A stretch of 64,000 nt of DNA from the NCBI RefSeq assembly GCF_000412695.1, contig NC_021506.1, positions 134,966 to 198,965 of the forward strand, given 5' to 3'. The stretch is from Pseudomonas resinovorans NBRC 106553. Lineage in GTDB: Bacteria; Pseudomonadota; Gammaproteobacteria; Pseudomonadales; Pseudomonadaceae. Positions 36,428-45,321 of this stretch are shown piece after piece; position 1 is the first letter of the stretch, and every line of letters starts with the position of its first letter. The translations under genes were made by a program, and so were the position numbers. The notes beneath the pieces are model-generated. The model did not search any database. It was not told the DNA's origin and saw only the letters and a program-made list of their open reading frames with translations.

Positions 36428-36838
36428 GTGACCGCGACCGTTACCCCTATCAAGCACGTCATCACGAATTGCTCGCGGTGCAATGCCTGGATTACTGACG
36501 GGCAATCGACCGTAACCATTACCGTGGCAAACGAGACATGGCGTGGGCTTCGAGGTGAAATGGCGGAGGTCGAAGTCGAGAATGCGAAGGTGGCCTTGCT
36601 GTTCTGCCGCCGCTGCGCCAATAAGTACGATTTTTCAAGGATCGCCGTTGGCCGGAGTCGCACCGAAGAGGATGAGTTGCTGATCGAGTTGGCCGAAGAG
36701 GCAGAGATTGAAGCAAGCCGCGAGGCTGCATCCAAGGATTTGCAGGTTTCGCCTGGCAGGTTGTCTGCTGAGCAGATTCGAGGTTGGATTCTTGAGCAGC
36801 AGTACAAAGAGCTGGAGGCCGAGGGCTTCTTCAACTGA
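36428..36838 (+). CDS. Zinc-ribbon protein, unknown
   Basis: 136 residues from GTG with AGGAG about 11 nt upstream. Two CxxC pairs (CSRC near 15 and CRRC near 60) suggest a zinc ribbon; the C-terminal half is acidic and helical. No recognised family. Confidence 0.6.
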   Translation: MTATVTPIKHVITNCSRCNAWITDGQSTVTITVANETWRGLRGEMAEVEVENAKVALLFCRRCANKYDFSRIAVGRSRTEEDELLIELAEEAEIEASREAASKDLQVSPGRLSAEQIRGWILEQQYKELEAEGFFN

Positions 36839-36857
36839 TTTCTACGGAAGGGACCGA

Positions 36858-37205
36858 GTGAACACACAAAAAAACAATCTTGAAAGCGATGGATCTGGTA
36901 GCTGGGATATGCCACTCAGGGCCGCTTCTCTGCTTTCGATCATGTTGGGGGCCTTGATCTTTGGCGCTGGTGCAAACCCCCTTGCAATGGCCAACATCCC
37001 GCTTTCCATAGCGGCTGGCGCGGCCGTATTTATCAGTTTCGTCGGCGTCTATCGAGGAGGTATCGGCGGGATGCTGATTTTTGCTCTCGGGCACGCCTTG
37101 CTGGGGGCGGCGCTGTTCGGCGGTATGATTTCTCCCTGGCTTTATGCGCTGGGTATCCCACTAGCTGTTCCAGGCGTCGCCTATCGCATCCTTACTCCAG
37201 CATAG
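36858..37205 (+). CDS. Multi-pass membrane protein, unknown
   Basis: 115 residues from GTG 36858, 20 bases after the preceding stop. Four hydrophobic segments (AASLLSIMLGALIFGAG, IPLSIAAGAAVFISFVG, MLIFALGHALLGAALFGG and WLYALGIPLAVPG). No family recognised. Confidence 0.55.
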   Translation: MNTQKNNLESDGSGSWDMPLRAASLLSIMLGALIFGAGANPLAMANIPLSIAAGAAVFISFVGVYRGGIGGMLIFALGHALLGAALFGGMISPWLYALGIPLAVPGVAYRILTPA

Positions 37206-37967
37206 ATGGAAATAATCATGGCAAATCAACGTGATGAGCTGACGAAGGCGACGGGAATTACCGCGGACGTGGTGATGGAAGTTGGCGCGTACTTCAGCGC
37301 CAAGGAAATGCGCAGTGTGCAGACGGGCCTTACCACCGCCGCCCGCGAGCTACGTGCGTTTACGCAGAACAATTCACTGCTTGGACGTCTTGGCGGGAAA
37401 CTTTCTCACGAGCAACGGGAGTTGCTGACCAACGCCGCAGCACTTTTGGACTCGGTGAAGTACAACGTCGAGCATGCCAAGGAGCGCAAAGACCGCGCAG
37501 AGAAAGCCAGGGCCAAAAAACGCCAGCAGTGGGCGCGGGAAGCCGGCCAACTGGTTAAAGCCCGCTTCTCCTTCCCCAGCGATACAGTGGCCGAGCAGTT
37601 GCGGATACTGGAACTGCACCTTGTTGTTCAGGTGGTGTTGGGGCATGCCGTCTATTTGCCGAGCCACCTGGCGTTGCGCAAATCAATGCAAGAGGAGGCG
37701 CCGCGTTGGGCCAACCACACTACCGCGCAATGGCATCGTAGTCGGGTGTCCAGCTTGTTGTCTGATATCCACTCAGCCCTGCAGGACTACCTGAGCTTGG
37801 ACCTAGATGTTTCACCAGCACAGAAGCTGGAGGAGTTGCAGCGCAGCCTGGACACTCAGCGCGCCGAGGTTCTGGCCAGACCTCAATCCGTCGAAACTCT
37901 CCGCATCTGGACGGATGCGCTGAAAGGCGCGGCATTCATCACCAGCGTTATGCCCTCGAAGAATTAG
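37206..37967 (+). CDS. Hypothetical helical protein, unknown
   Basis: 253 residues starting directly after the preceding stop (ATG 37206; an ATG at 37218 is an alternative). The central basic coiled coil (about 85-120, rich in K/R/A/E) could bind nucleic acid. No family recognised. Confidence 0.6.
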   Translation: MEIIMANQRDELTKATGITADVVMEVGAYFSAKEMRSVQTGLTTAARELRAFTQNNSLLGRLGGKLSHEQRELLTNAAALLDSVKYNVEHAKERKDRAEKARAKKRQQWAREAGQLVKARFSFPSDTVAEQLRILELHLVVQVVLGHAVYLPSHLALRKSMQEEAPRWANHTTAQWHRSRVSSLLSDIHSALQDYLSLDLDVSPAQKLEELQRSLDTQRAEVLARPQSVETLRIWTDALKGAAFITSVMPSKN

Positions 37968-38055
37968 TCGATAGAAAATTTCCGCTAGGAAAATCGCGGT
38001 ATCGCCAAGCCCCCGACGAACTGGGCCGCGGTTTTCAGAACTGAAGGGAAAATTG

Positions 38056-38538
38056 ATGAGCACTCCAACCGTAATCCAAACTAGCAAAATCATGCCTGCT
38101 AGCGGCCCGGCGAGGCCACCTAGTCAGAGCCAGGTGGATGCTATGGCTATCAGTATCAAAGAGCTGGGCATCATGGAGCCCATCCTCGTTCGAAAGGTGG
38201 GCGAACGCTATGAGATCATTCCTGGTGGAGGTCTGGTTCGGTGGCTTGCGGCTTCGGAGTTGGGGATAGATATCGTCCCGATTCGTGTGCTGCAACTCGA
38301 CGAAGAGGCCTGTGCAGTATCTTCACTCCTCGCCAACACCAGTCGCGAGCCCATCGCCCCCGAAGAGACGGTAGGGAACCTGGAGAGGCTGATCGAGGAG
38401 TTTGGAGAGAATGCATCTGATCTGGTCATGGAGCAAATGCCCTCACTTCGTGAGGCAGCCGCAGCTGACCCTGAGCTACAAGCCCGTATCAATGCTCTTT
38501 TCGCGCGTTGCAAAATCGAAAGCGAACATGCTCCCTAG
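38056..38538 (+). CDS. ParB/sulfiredoxin-fold protein with a degenerate GxRR box
   Basis: 160 residues from ATG 38056 with GAAGGGA upstream. It shows the ParB N-terminal pattern QVDAMAISIKELGIMEPILV, then RYEIIPGGGLVRWLAASELG and VPIRVLQLDEEA. In ParB the central box reads GERRWRAA; here it is GGGLVRWLAA, so the arginine pair used in nucleotide binding is reduced. The C-terminus (about 95-160) lacks a clear helix-turn-helix. No ParA gene is next to it, and partition is probably done by ParM, so another role is likely. Confidence 0.7.
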   Translation: MSTPTVIQTSKIMPASGPARPPSQSQVDAMAISIKELGIMEPILVRKVGERYEIIPGGGLVRWLAASELGIDIVPIRVLQLDEEACAVSSLLANTSREPIAPEETVGNLERLIEEFGENASDLVMEQMPSLREAAAADPELQARINALFARCKIESEHAP

Positions 38539-38563
38539 AGCGCTCTCAAGGACTGATAAAATC

Positions 38564-39130
38564 ATGAAAGATGAAGTGCAATCGGGTTACAAGCCTGTTC
38601 AGGACGATGTGCTGAAGACATTGGGCCTTGCGGTGATCGCCGGGCAGGGTGTTGAGCACTTGTTGAGCTGTTGCCTAACGTATCCTTTGCATGGCGAGCC
38701 ACTGCAAACTGTTGAACAGCTTCACACTCTGCTTGAACGACACTCAAAAGCCACACTGGGACAACTGCTCAAAGCGCTGCGGAAGCGGGTTGATCTGCAT
38801 CCCACCTTCGACGAAAAGTTGGATCGCTTCCTCCAGAATCGCAACGTGATCGCGCATCGCTTACATGATGTGCCAGGAGGTTTTGACCTGCATTCCGATG
38901 AGGGACGGAATAGGCTCAAGGCTTTTCTGCTCCAGTATATGGATGATGGCCATACCGTCAGCATGGTGTTGCTGGGGGTTTTGCGGGAATGGGCCAGTCA
39001 AGAAGGCATTGATATTCCCAACCAGCACCATCTGAGCCAGCGTATGAGGGATCACCTAGACGCCAATGTCGTGCCCAACTTGGAAGCCTTGATCAGGTCA
39101 AAAGAAATTGGCTCGAAGTCAACGGATTAA
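38564..39130 (+). CDS. HEPN-like protein, unknown
   Basis: 188 residues from ATG 38564 with AAGGA upstream. The all-helical sequence has QNRNVIAHR (R93-x4-H98), which fits the Rx4-6H motif of HEPN ribonucleases. HEPN proteins often act as toxins or in defence. The lone motif is suggestive only. It is 26 nt downstream of the ParB-like gene. Confidence 0.45.
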   Translation: MKDEVQSGYKPVQDDVLKTLGLAVIAGQGVEHLLSCCLTYPLHGEPLQTVEQLHTLLERHSKATLGQLLKALRKRVDLHPTFDEKLDRFLQNRNVIAHRLHDVPGGFDLHSDEGRNRLKAFLLQYMDDGHTVSMVLLGVLREWASQEGIDIPNQHHLSQRMRDHLDANVVPNLEALIRSKEIGSKSTD

Positions 39131-39198
39131 AACTGGAGTGGAAATATCGCCGGCTGCACCCAAGCCCTGACCATCTTTGGAATCTGAGGAAAAAGGAT

Positions 39199-39426
39199 AT
39201 GGCCAGCCGCCTGCCCTACACTCCGTGCAAGCTTTACATCGATGGCGCTGACGACCTGAGCGCTGGCGACTACATCCTCACTTCCGGTGGGTCGGCCTAC
39301 CTGGTGCAAGGTACCCGGCCCAGTCCGAGCAAACCTGAGCGTCTGTATCTCGACTGCCTGCGGTGGCCACCTGGCGACATTCCCGAGGACGCCAGGTGCT
39401 ACCAGCTCAACTGGTACCGGCGGTGA
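39199..39426 (+). CDS. Small hypothetical protein
   Basis: 75 residues with AAAAGGA before the ATG. Beta-rich composition (LYIDGADDLSAGDYILTSGG). No family recognised. Confidence 0.6.
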   Translation: MASRLPYTPCKLYIDGADDLSAGDYILTSGGSAYLVQGTRPSPSKPERLYLDCLRWPPGDIPEDARCYQLNWYRR

Positions 39427-39531
39427 GACAGTGTGATCTCCAGCTCGCCTGGCATACACTGGATAGTTGAGCCCCGCCGCCGGCGCTAGCGCTGTGGTGG
39501 TCGACGATGTGCATTCCATCGAGAAGAAAGC

Positions 39532-41472
39532 GTGACCGACCCGGTTCTTTACATCCCACTGCTGGCTTCACAGGCCGATACCTTGGTTGATCCGAGCGGT
39601 TCTGCCCGTGTTCTGCTGGGGCAATGGGACGTGGCCCAAGTGGCGTCGGTAGCTGTCATCCAGAATTTACCGGCCCTGGACGGAAAGCCGAAAAGCGAAA
39701 TGCTCGTTGAGAAGGCCCTGGCCGAGTTGATCTCAGTCGGAACGGAACTGAGCCAAACGCATCCACCTGGTACGTTTTCTAGCCTGATTGCCGGCCGATT
39801 TAAGCGAGAGTTGTTTGAGCGAGGGCTGGCGCTTATGCCTAGGCTGCGGCTGCGCTTCCTGGATGAGGAGGCGCTGGACGCGAAGCAATTCCTGAATGGT
39901 GGCCACTGGGACTTCAACTTCTGTGCGGCGCACACCCAAAAGCTCAACCCGCTCAAGCATTCGTTCGAAACCCCATCGGGGAAAACAATTTCTCTGTCGA
40001 ATCAGCAGAGCCGGACGTTTCGCGTTATCCACGCCGAACCCGATGAAAGCATCCATATCCAGGGCCTGGCTGGTACCGGCAAAACCCACATGATCGAACG
40101 CTTGGTGGACTCGCTTTCATCATGTCGACCACTCGTGCTGGCGTTCACCGCGGTGCAGCTCCAGGCCCTGATGCAGCGAATCGGAGCCGCGAACGTAAGA
40201 GGAATGACGTTCGGAGATCTTGCCAACCATGTGCTTGAGCGAAGTTTTGGTTACTACAGGCCTGGCAAACGGGCATCCGCTCGGCACCAGGTTACCCCGG
40301 AAGACATCGCTTCCCGGTTAGGCTTCGGGTCGATCGGTAGGCTCAGCCCTGCCCAAGTAGCCACGGCCTGCGCGAGAATGGTTGCCTCTTTTTGCAACAG
40401 TACTGACCTTGCCTTATCAGAGCAGCACATCCCCAAAGGGCTTACCCTCGAAGTCGTAGATCGCTTGGTGCTGGTAGGGTATGCCCAAAGGTTGTGGGAC
40501 CAGACCATAGAACCTACCGATCAGCGCCTTCAGCTCCCGCTTCGCGGTTATCACCGAATCAAGCACATGACCCTTCTTCACGAGGCGGTCATAGGCCTGG
40601 AGTTCACCCACATCATTGTCGACGAAGCGCACGACCTGAGCTGGCCACTCTCTGTATTTCTCGACCGCTGTAGCCAACCCGTGATTACCCTGGGTGACGC
40701 ATGCCAGCGCCTGGATGGGAGCTACTACCAACGGGCCAGCACACTCCGCAAGCACGAGATCACCCACTCCATTCGCGCCGGCCGGCAGATCGAGGGAGTC
40801 ATAAACCCCCTCATCGACAAACACCCAATACTGAAATTGGCTTCGCTCGAGGGCAACAACGGCATTGAGACAAAGGTTATCTACTACGACAAGCCAGAGG
40901 TTCCCACTGGGGCCGTGACCATCCTGGTTGATTCCGAGTGGGGATTATTCGAGTGGTTTCAGCGCCTGGGGAGCGCTGGCGCGACCTTCAGCTTGCTACC
41001 TGGAGCAATCAACACTTTCCGCCGGTTCATTCTCGATTGCATTGGCCTGTTCCATGATCAGGTACGGCCAACCCACAGCGCGCTCTTCAGGTACACCCAC
41101 TGGGATGATCTCCGGGCGGACATGGGCAGCAAAAATAGTAGCTTTCAGCGCATCGACCGGATGCTCAGTAAGGGCTATAGCTCATCAGAGTTCGAAGCAT
41201 CGTTACTCAACCTCGATGCGTCAGGGACAGCCCCGCTACAGCTCGGCCGGGTCATGGACGCACGCAATTCAGAGATCGACGCTGTGATGCTCGCACCAGA
41301 CTTGCTCAGTCAAGTAGGACCTGGTGACCGCATTGCAGCGAGCAGGGCTTTTGCAGCCCTTTACACTGGTGGATCGAGAGCTCGACACAAGCTCATCGTT
41401 CCTGGTTATCTCCGAGACTGGGCGTCTGATATGTCCACGGCGGCGAAAGCTCAGATAACCCCATCTTCATGA
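39532..41472 (+). CDS. SF1 (UvrD/Rep-like) DNA helicase
   Basis: 646 residues. Motifs in order: Walker A IHIQGLAGTGKTHMIERL (about 180-197), DEAH box HIIVDEAHDLSW (about 362-373), VITLGDACQRLDG (motif III, about 384-396), HSIRAGRQIEGV (motif IV, about 413-424) and a C-terminal TGGSRARHKL (motif VI). The N-terminal 150 residues lack a recognised domain. It could serve in DNA transfer, repair or phage defence. It is the last backbone gene before the Tn1721-like transposon. Confidence 0.78.
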   Translation: MTDPVLYIPLLASQADTLVDPSGSARVLLGQWDVAQVASVAVIQNLPALDGKPKSEMLVEKALAELISVGTELSQTHPPGTFSSLIAGRFKRELFERGLALMPRLRLRFLDEEALDAKQFLNGGHWDFNFCAAHTQKLNPLKHSFETPSGKTISLSNQQSRTFRVIHAEPDESIHIQGLAGTGKTHMIERLVDSLSSCRPLVLAFTAVQLQALMQRIGAANVRGMTFGDLANHVLERSFGYYRPGKRASARHQVTPEDIASRLGFGSIGRLSPAQVATACARMVASFCNSTDLALSEQHIPKGLTLEVVDRLVLVGYAQRLWDQTIEPTDQRLQLPLRGYHRIKHMTLLHEAVIGLEFTHIIVDEAHDLSWPLSVFLDRCSQPVITLGDACQRLDGSYYQRASTLRKHEITHSIRAGRQIEGVINPLIDKHPILKLASLEGNNGIETKVIYYDKPEVPTGAVTILVDSEWGLFEWFQRLGSAGATFSLLPGAINTFRRFILDCIGLFHDQVRPTHSALFRYTHWDDLRADMGSKNSSFQRIDRMLSKGYSSSEFEASLLNLDASGTAPLQLGRVMDARNSEIDAVMLAPDLLSQVGPGDRIAASRAFAALYTGGSRARHKLIVPGYLRDWASDMSTAAKAQITPSS

Positions 41473-41483
41473 TGGTGGGCTCC

Positions 41484-41519
41484 ATGAAACAGTGCTGTCT
41501 CGAAGGCAGCGGCCAACAA
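41484..41519 (+). pseudogene. 5' stub of a small gene cut by the transposon
   Basis: ATG after GGTGGG starts MKQCCLEGSGQQ, then the transposon end begins. Joined directly to 48476, the frame continues GKDCPLEVFG and runs to the stop at 48649, giving a 69-residue protein. The combined sequence (EGxGxxGKDCP...AWYNREY) vaguely recalls Rmf/CrpP-type small proteins. No 5-bp duplication flanks the transposon. Confidence 0.45.
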
Positions 41520-41557
41520 GGGGCGAATAGAGAAAACGGAAAAAATCGTACGCTAAG
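41520..41557. repeat. Left terminal inverted repeat (38 bp, outer half diverged)
   Basis: The inner 20 bases (CGGAAAAAATCGTACGCTAA type) are canonical for Tn21/Tn501/Tn1721; the outer 18 (GGGGCGAATAGAGAAAAC) differ from the right end. The tnpA stop lies inside it. The mixed sequence suggests a hybrid or damaged end. Confidence 0.75.
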
Positions 41558-44520
41558 GTTTTCCGGGCAGCCTTAGCGGCCGAAACTTCCCGTCCTCCAG
41601 CCTGCGGCTCTGCCGCCAGACATAATCGCCGGTCAGGTTGATGTGCTCCCACCCCAGCGGCGACAGGTACTGCAGCAGCTCGCCATCCACCGACTTCCCC
41701 GCTTCGCCCATCGCCTGGGTGGCGCGTTCCAAGTACACCGTGTTCCACAGCACGATGGCGGCCGTCACCAGGTTGAGACCGCTGGCCCGGTAGCGCTGCT
41801 GCTCGAAGCTCCGATCCCTGATTTCGCCGAGGCGGTTGAAGAACACCGCCCTGGCCAGGGAGTTGCGCGCCTCGCCCTTGTTCAGTCCGGCATGCACGCG
41901 GCGACGTAGCTCTACGCTTTGCAGCCAGTCGAGGATGAACAGTGTGCGCTCAATCCGGCCCAGTTCGCGCAAGGCCACGGCCAGACCGTTCTGGCGCGGG
42001 TAGCTGCCGAGCTTGCGCAGCATCAGCGAGGCAGTGACGGTGCCCTGCTTGATCGAGCTGGCCAGGCGCAGGATGTCGTCCCAGTGGGCGCGGACATGCT
42101 TGATGTTCAGGGTACCGCCAACCATTGGGCGCAATGTCGGGTAGTCCTGGACGCTATTCGGAACATACAGCTTGGTTTCGCCGAGGTCGCGGATGCGCGG
42201 TGCGAAGCGGAAGCCCAGCAGGTGCATCAAGGCGAAGACGTGATCGGTGAAGCCAGCCGTGTCGGTGTAGTGCTCCTCAATCCGTAGGTCGGACTCGTGG
42301 TACAGCAAGCCGTCGAGCACATAGGTGGAATCGCGCACGCCGACATTCACCACGCGGGTGCTGAACGGTGCGTACTGGTCGGAGATATGGGTGTAGAACA
42401 GCCGCCCCGGCTCGCTGCCGTACTTCGGGTTGACGTGCCCGGTGCTTTCGCCCCGACCGCCCGCCCGGAAGCGCTGGCCATCGGAAGAAGAGGTCGTGCC
42501 GTCGCCCCAGTGAGCGGCGAAGGTATGACGGTACTGGTGGTTGACCAGCTCGGCTAGGGCCGCCGAGTAGGTTTCGTCTCGGATGTGCCAGGCTTGCAGC
42601 CAGGACAGCTTGGCGTAGGTCAGGCCGGGGCTCGACTCGGCCATCTTGGTCAGCCCGAGGTTGATCGCATCGCCCAGGATCGCTGACAGCAGCAATGTCC
42701 GGTCTTTGGCCTCGGCACCGTCCTTCAGGTGGGTGAAGTGGCGACTGAAGCCCGTCCAGTCGTCCACGTCCATCAGCAGTTCGGTGATCTTGATGCGCGG
42801 CAGCAACTGGCTGGTCTGGTCGATCAGCGCCTGCGCGGTATTGGGCACCGCGGAATCCAGTGGGGTGATCTTCAGCCCTGACTCGGTGAGGATGGCATCG
42901 GGCAGCTCGTTGTCCTTGGCCAGGCGGGTGACGGTGGCCAGCTGCTCGTCCAGCAGCTGCAAGCGTTCTTCCAGGTACTGGTTGCTGTTCGGGTTGATCG
43001 CCAGGGGCAGAGCCTGCGCATGCTTGAGCGCGGCGAACCTCTCTGCCGGCAGCAGGTAGTCGTCGAAGTCGCGGAACTGCCGCGAGCCCTTGACCCAGAT
43101 GTCGCCGGAGCGCAGCGCGTTCTTCAGCTCTGACAGGGCGCAGATTTCGTAGAAGCGCCGGTCGAGGCCTTCCGGGGTTATCACTAGCGGCCTCCAGCGC
43201 GGCTTGATGAAGGCGGTGGGCGCATCGGCCGGCACCTTGCGCAGGTTGTCGGCGTTCATCTCGCGCAGGGTCTGCACGGCCGCCAGCACGCCTTGCGCAG
43301 CCGGGGCGGCGCGCAGTTCCAGCACCTCCAACAAGGCCGGCGTATAGCGGCGCAGGGTGGCGAAGTTCTCGCCAACCAGGTGCAGATGGTCGAAGCCCTC
43401 CGGCCGGGCCAGCAGCTCGGCCTCGCTGACGCTCTCGGTGAACTCGTCCCAGGGAATCACCGCCTCGATGGCGGCGTAGGGATCGCTGCCGCTTTCCTTG
43501 GCCTCCAGCAGGGCCTGGCCGATCTTGGAGTACAGGCGCACCTTGTCGTTGATCGCCTTGCCTTGCTTCTGGAACTGCTGCTGATGCTTGTGCTTCGCGC
43601 CGCTGAACAGCTTGACCAGGATGCGGTCGTGCAGATCGACCAGCTCATCAATCACGGTCGCCGTACTCTCCAGCACCACGGCGGCCAGGGTCGCGTAGCG
43701 CCGCTGCGGCTCGAACTTACCGAGGTCTTTGGGCGTCATCTGCCCACCCTCGCGGGCCAGCTTGAGCAGGCGGTTCTGGTGGATGTGCCGGCCCAGAGCT
43801 TCGGGCAAATCCACCAGCTGAAATGTCTTCAGCCGCTCGATGTGTTCGAGCATGTGCCGGGAGTTCGGTTTTAGTGGGGCCTGCCGCAACCAGGTCAACC
43901 AGGTGATGCTGCTGCCGGCCTTGAGCTTCAACAGCTCGTCCAGCTTGGCCCGATGCGAGTCCGTGAGTGGTTCGACCAGGGCGCGGTAGACCCGGCGATT
44001 GGCCCGCGCAATGGCTTCCGAGCAGGCCCGGTCAATCACGCTCAGCGCCGGCAGGATGCGCCGCTTCTGCCGCAGACTCTCCAGCGCCTGGCCGGCCAGC
44101 AGCAACCCCTTGTCGGTCTGCTGGGCCAACTCGGTCAGCTCGCGCACCAGGGCGCGGAAGTCGGACAGGCCGAACGGGGCCAGTTGTAGGTAGGTGCGCA
44201 GTTCCTGGGCGTGCTCGCGGCGAGTCACGTCGCGTTCGCCGTATTTCGCCCAACTCGTTGGGTCGACCTGAACTTGCTTGGCCACCCACTGGATGACCGG
44301 CTCGGGCAACTCGCTGTCGGTGCCCAACGCATAGCCGGGGAAGCGCAGCAGGCAGAGTTGCACCGCAAAGCCCAGACGGTTGGCGTCGCCAGCGCCGCTG
44401 GCGGATCAGCGACAGGTCGGAATCGTTGAAGGTGTAGTAGCGGATCAGGTCATCCTGGCTTTCCGGCAGCGCGAGCAGGGTGTCCCGCTCCGTGGCCGAG
44501 AGGATCAAGCGACGCGGCAT
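41553..44520 (-). pseudogene. tnpA: Tn21/Tn1721-type TnpA transposase, single-base frameshift
   Basis: The gene would encode 988 residues, the exact family length, if the extra base at about 44391 (a on the plus strand) were removed. The N-terminus [20 protein letters not shown] ends at IRQRR; the rest ([20 protein letters not shown]) is in another frame, open for 936 codons from a later start. The DDE transposase domain and C-terminus ([14 protein letters not shown]) are intact. The change may be a real mutation or a sequencing error. If real, transposition would need another TnpA in trans. Confidence 0.88.
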
Positions 44521-44523
44521 GTA

Positions 44524-45147
44524 TCAGTCGTCCGTGCGGAGGTACTGGTAGAGGGTTTCCCGGCTGATGTTGAATTCACGGGCGAGCTGCGCCTTGGGCT
44601 CGCCGGCCGTCGCTCGCTGCCGCAGGGTAGCAGCCTGCTCATCGGACAGGGCTTTCTTGCGGCCTCGGTACGCGCCGCGCTGCTTGGCCAAGGCGATGCC
44701 CTCGCGCTGCCGCTCACGGATCAAGGCGCGCTCGAACTCAGCGAAGGCCCCCATCACAGATAGCATCAGGTTGGCCATCGGGGAGTCCTCGCCCGTGAAC
44801 ACCAAGCCCTCCTTCAGGAACTCGATGCGCACGCCGCGCTGGGTCAGCTTCTGCACCAGGCGGCGCAGGTCATCGAGGTTGCGCGCCAGACGATCCATGC
44901 TATGCACCACCACGGTGTCGCCCTCACGGACGAAGCTCAGCAACGCCTCCAGTTGCGGGCGCTGATTATCCTTGCCCGAGGCCTTGTCGGTGAACAGCTT
45001 GCTCACCTGGGTCTGTTCCAGTTGGCGTTCCGGGTTCTGGTCGTAACTGCTGAATTTGTCAGGCTGAAATCTATGACTTTGGCAAGCAGAGGTCAAAAAA
45101 TTAATGATGGACTCTATCTGACGGCGTAGCGCTGGGCTGCCTGACAT
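44524..45147 (-). CDS. tnpR: TnpR serine resolvase with abnormal N-terminus
   Basis: 207 residues. From DQNPERQLEQTQVSKLFTD onward it is an intact Tn21/Tn1721-type resolvase (SMDRLARNLDDLRRLVQ, LSVMGAFAEFERALIRERQ, and the C-terminal helix-turn-helix ending SRETLYQYL). The usual start M..HRIGYVRVSSFDQN is replaced by a 20-residue extension and HRFQPDKFSSYDQN: the first beta strand (GYVRV) is lost although the Ser pair remains. It may be inactive. It lies 3 bases upstream of tnpA in the same orientation. Confidence 0.85.
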   Translation of the reverse strand: MSGSPALRRQIESIINFLTSACQSHRFQPDKFSSYDQNPERQLEQTQVSKLFTDKASGKDNQRPQLEALLSFVREGDTVVVHSMDRLARNLDDLRRLVQKLTQRGVRIEFLKEGLVFTGEDSPMANLMLSVMGAFAEFERALIRERQREGIALAKQRGAYRGRKKALSDEQAATLRQRATAGEPKAQLAREFNISRETLYQYLRTDD

Positions 45148-45321
45148 CCGGTTAGGGTATAGCCCAACCTGACGGCCTTTAGGTCTTGTATTTGATTTGA
45201 GTACTAATATTTCCCCCGGCCATATGGCGAGAAGCCTTGAGGGGGAGCCTGACTCAAGATTTCAAATGAACCAGCCGATACAATGAAGGCACATTGAAAT
45301 ATCTAATAATGAGGTGACACG
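45148..45321. other. Divergent region between tnpR and the MCP gene (expected res site)
   Basis: In Tn3-family elements the resolution site lies next to tnpR. This 174-bp gap is AT-richer than its neighbours and contains short inverted sequences (ccctcaaggc/gcctt near 45228). Individual res subsites could not be assigned by eye. Confidence 0.4.

Noticed and set aside
43293..43874. 193-codon plus-strand frame antisense to tnpA
   Set aside because: Gln/Leu/His-rich mirror of a GC-rich coding strand; tnpA is the real gene.
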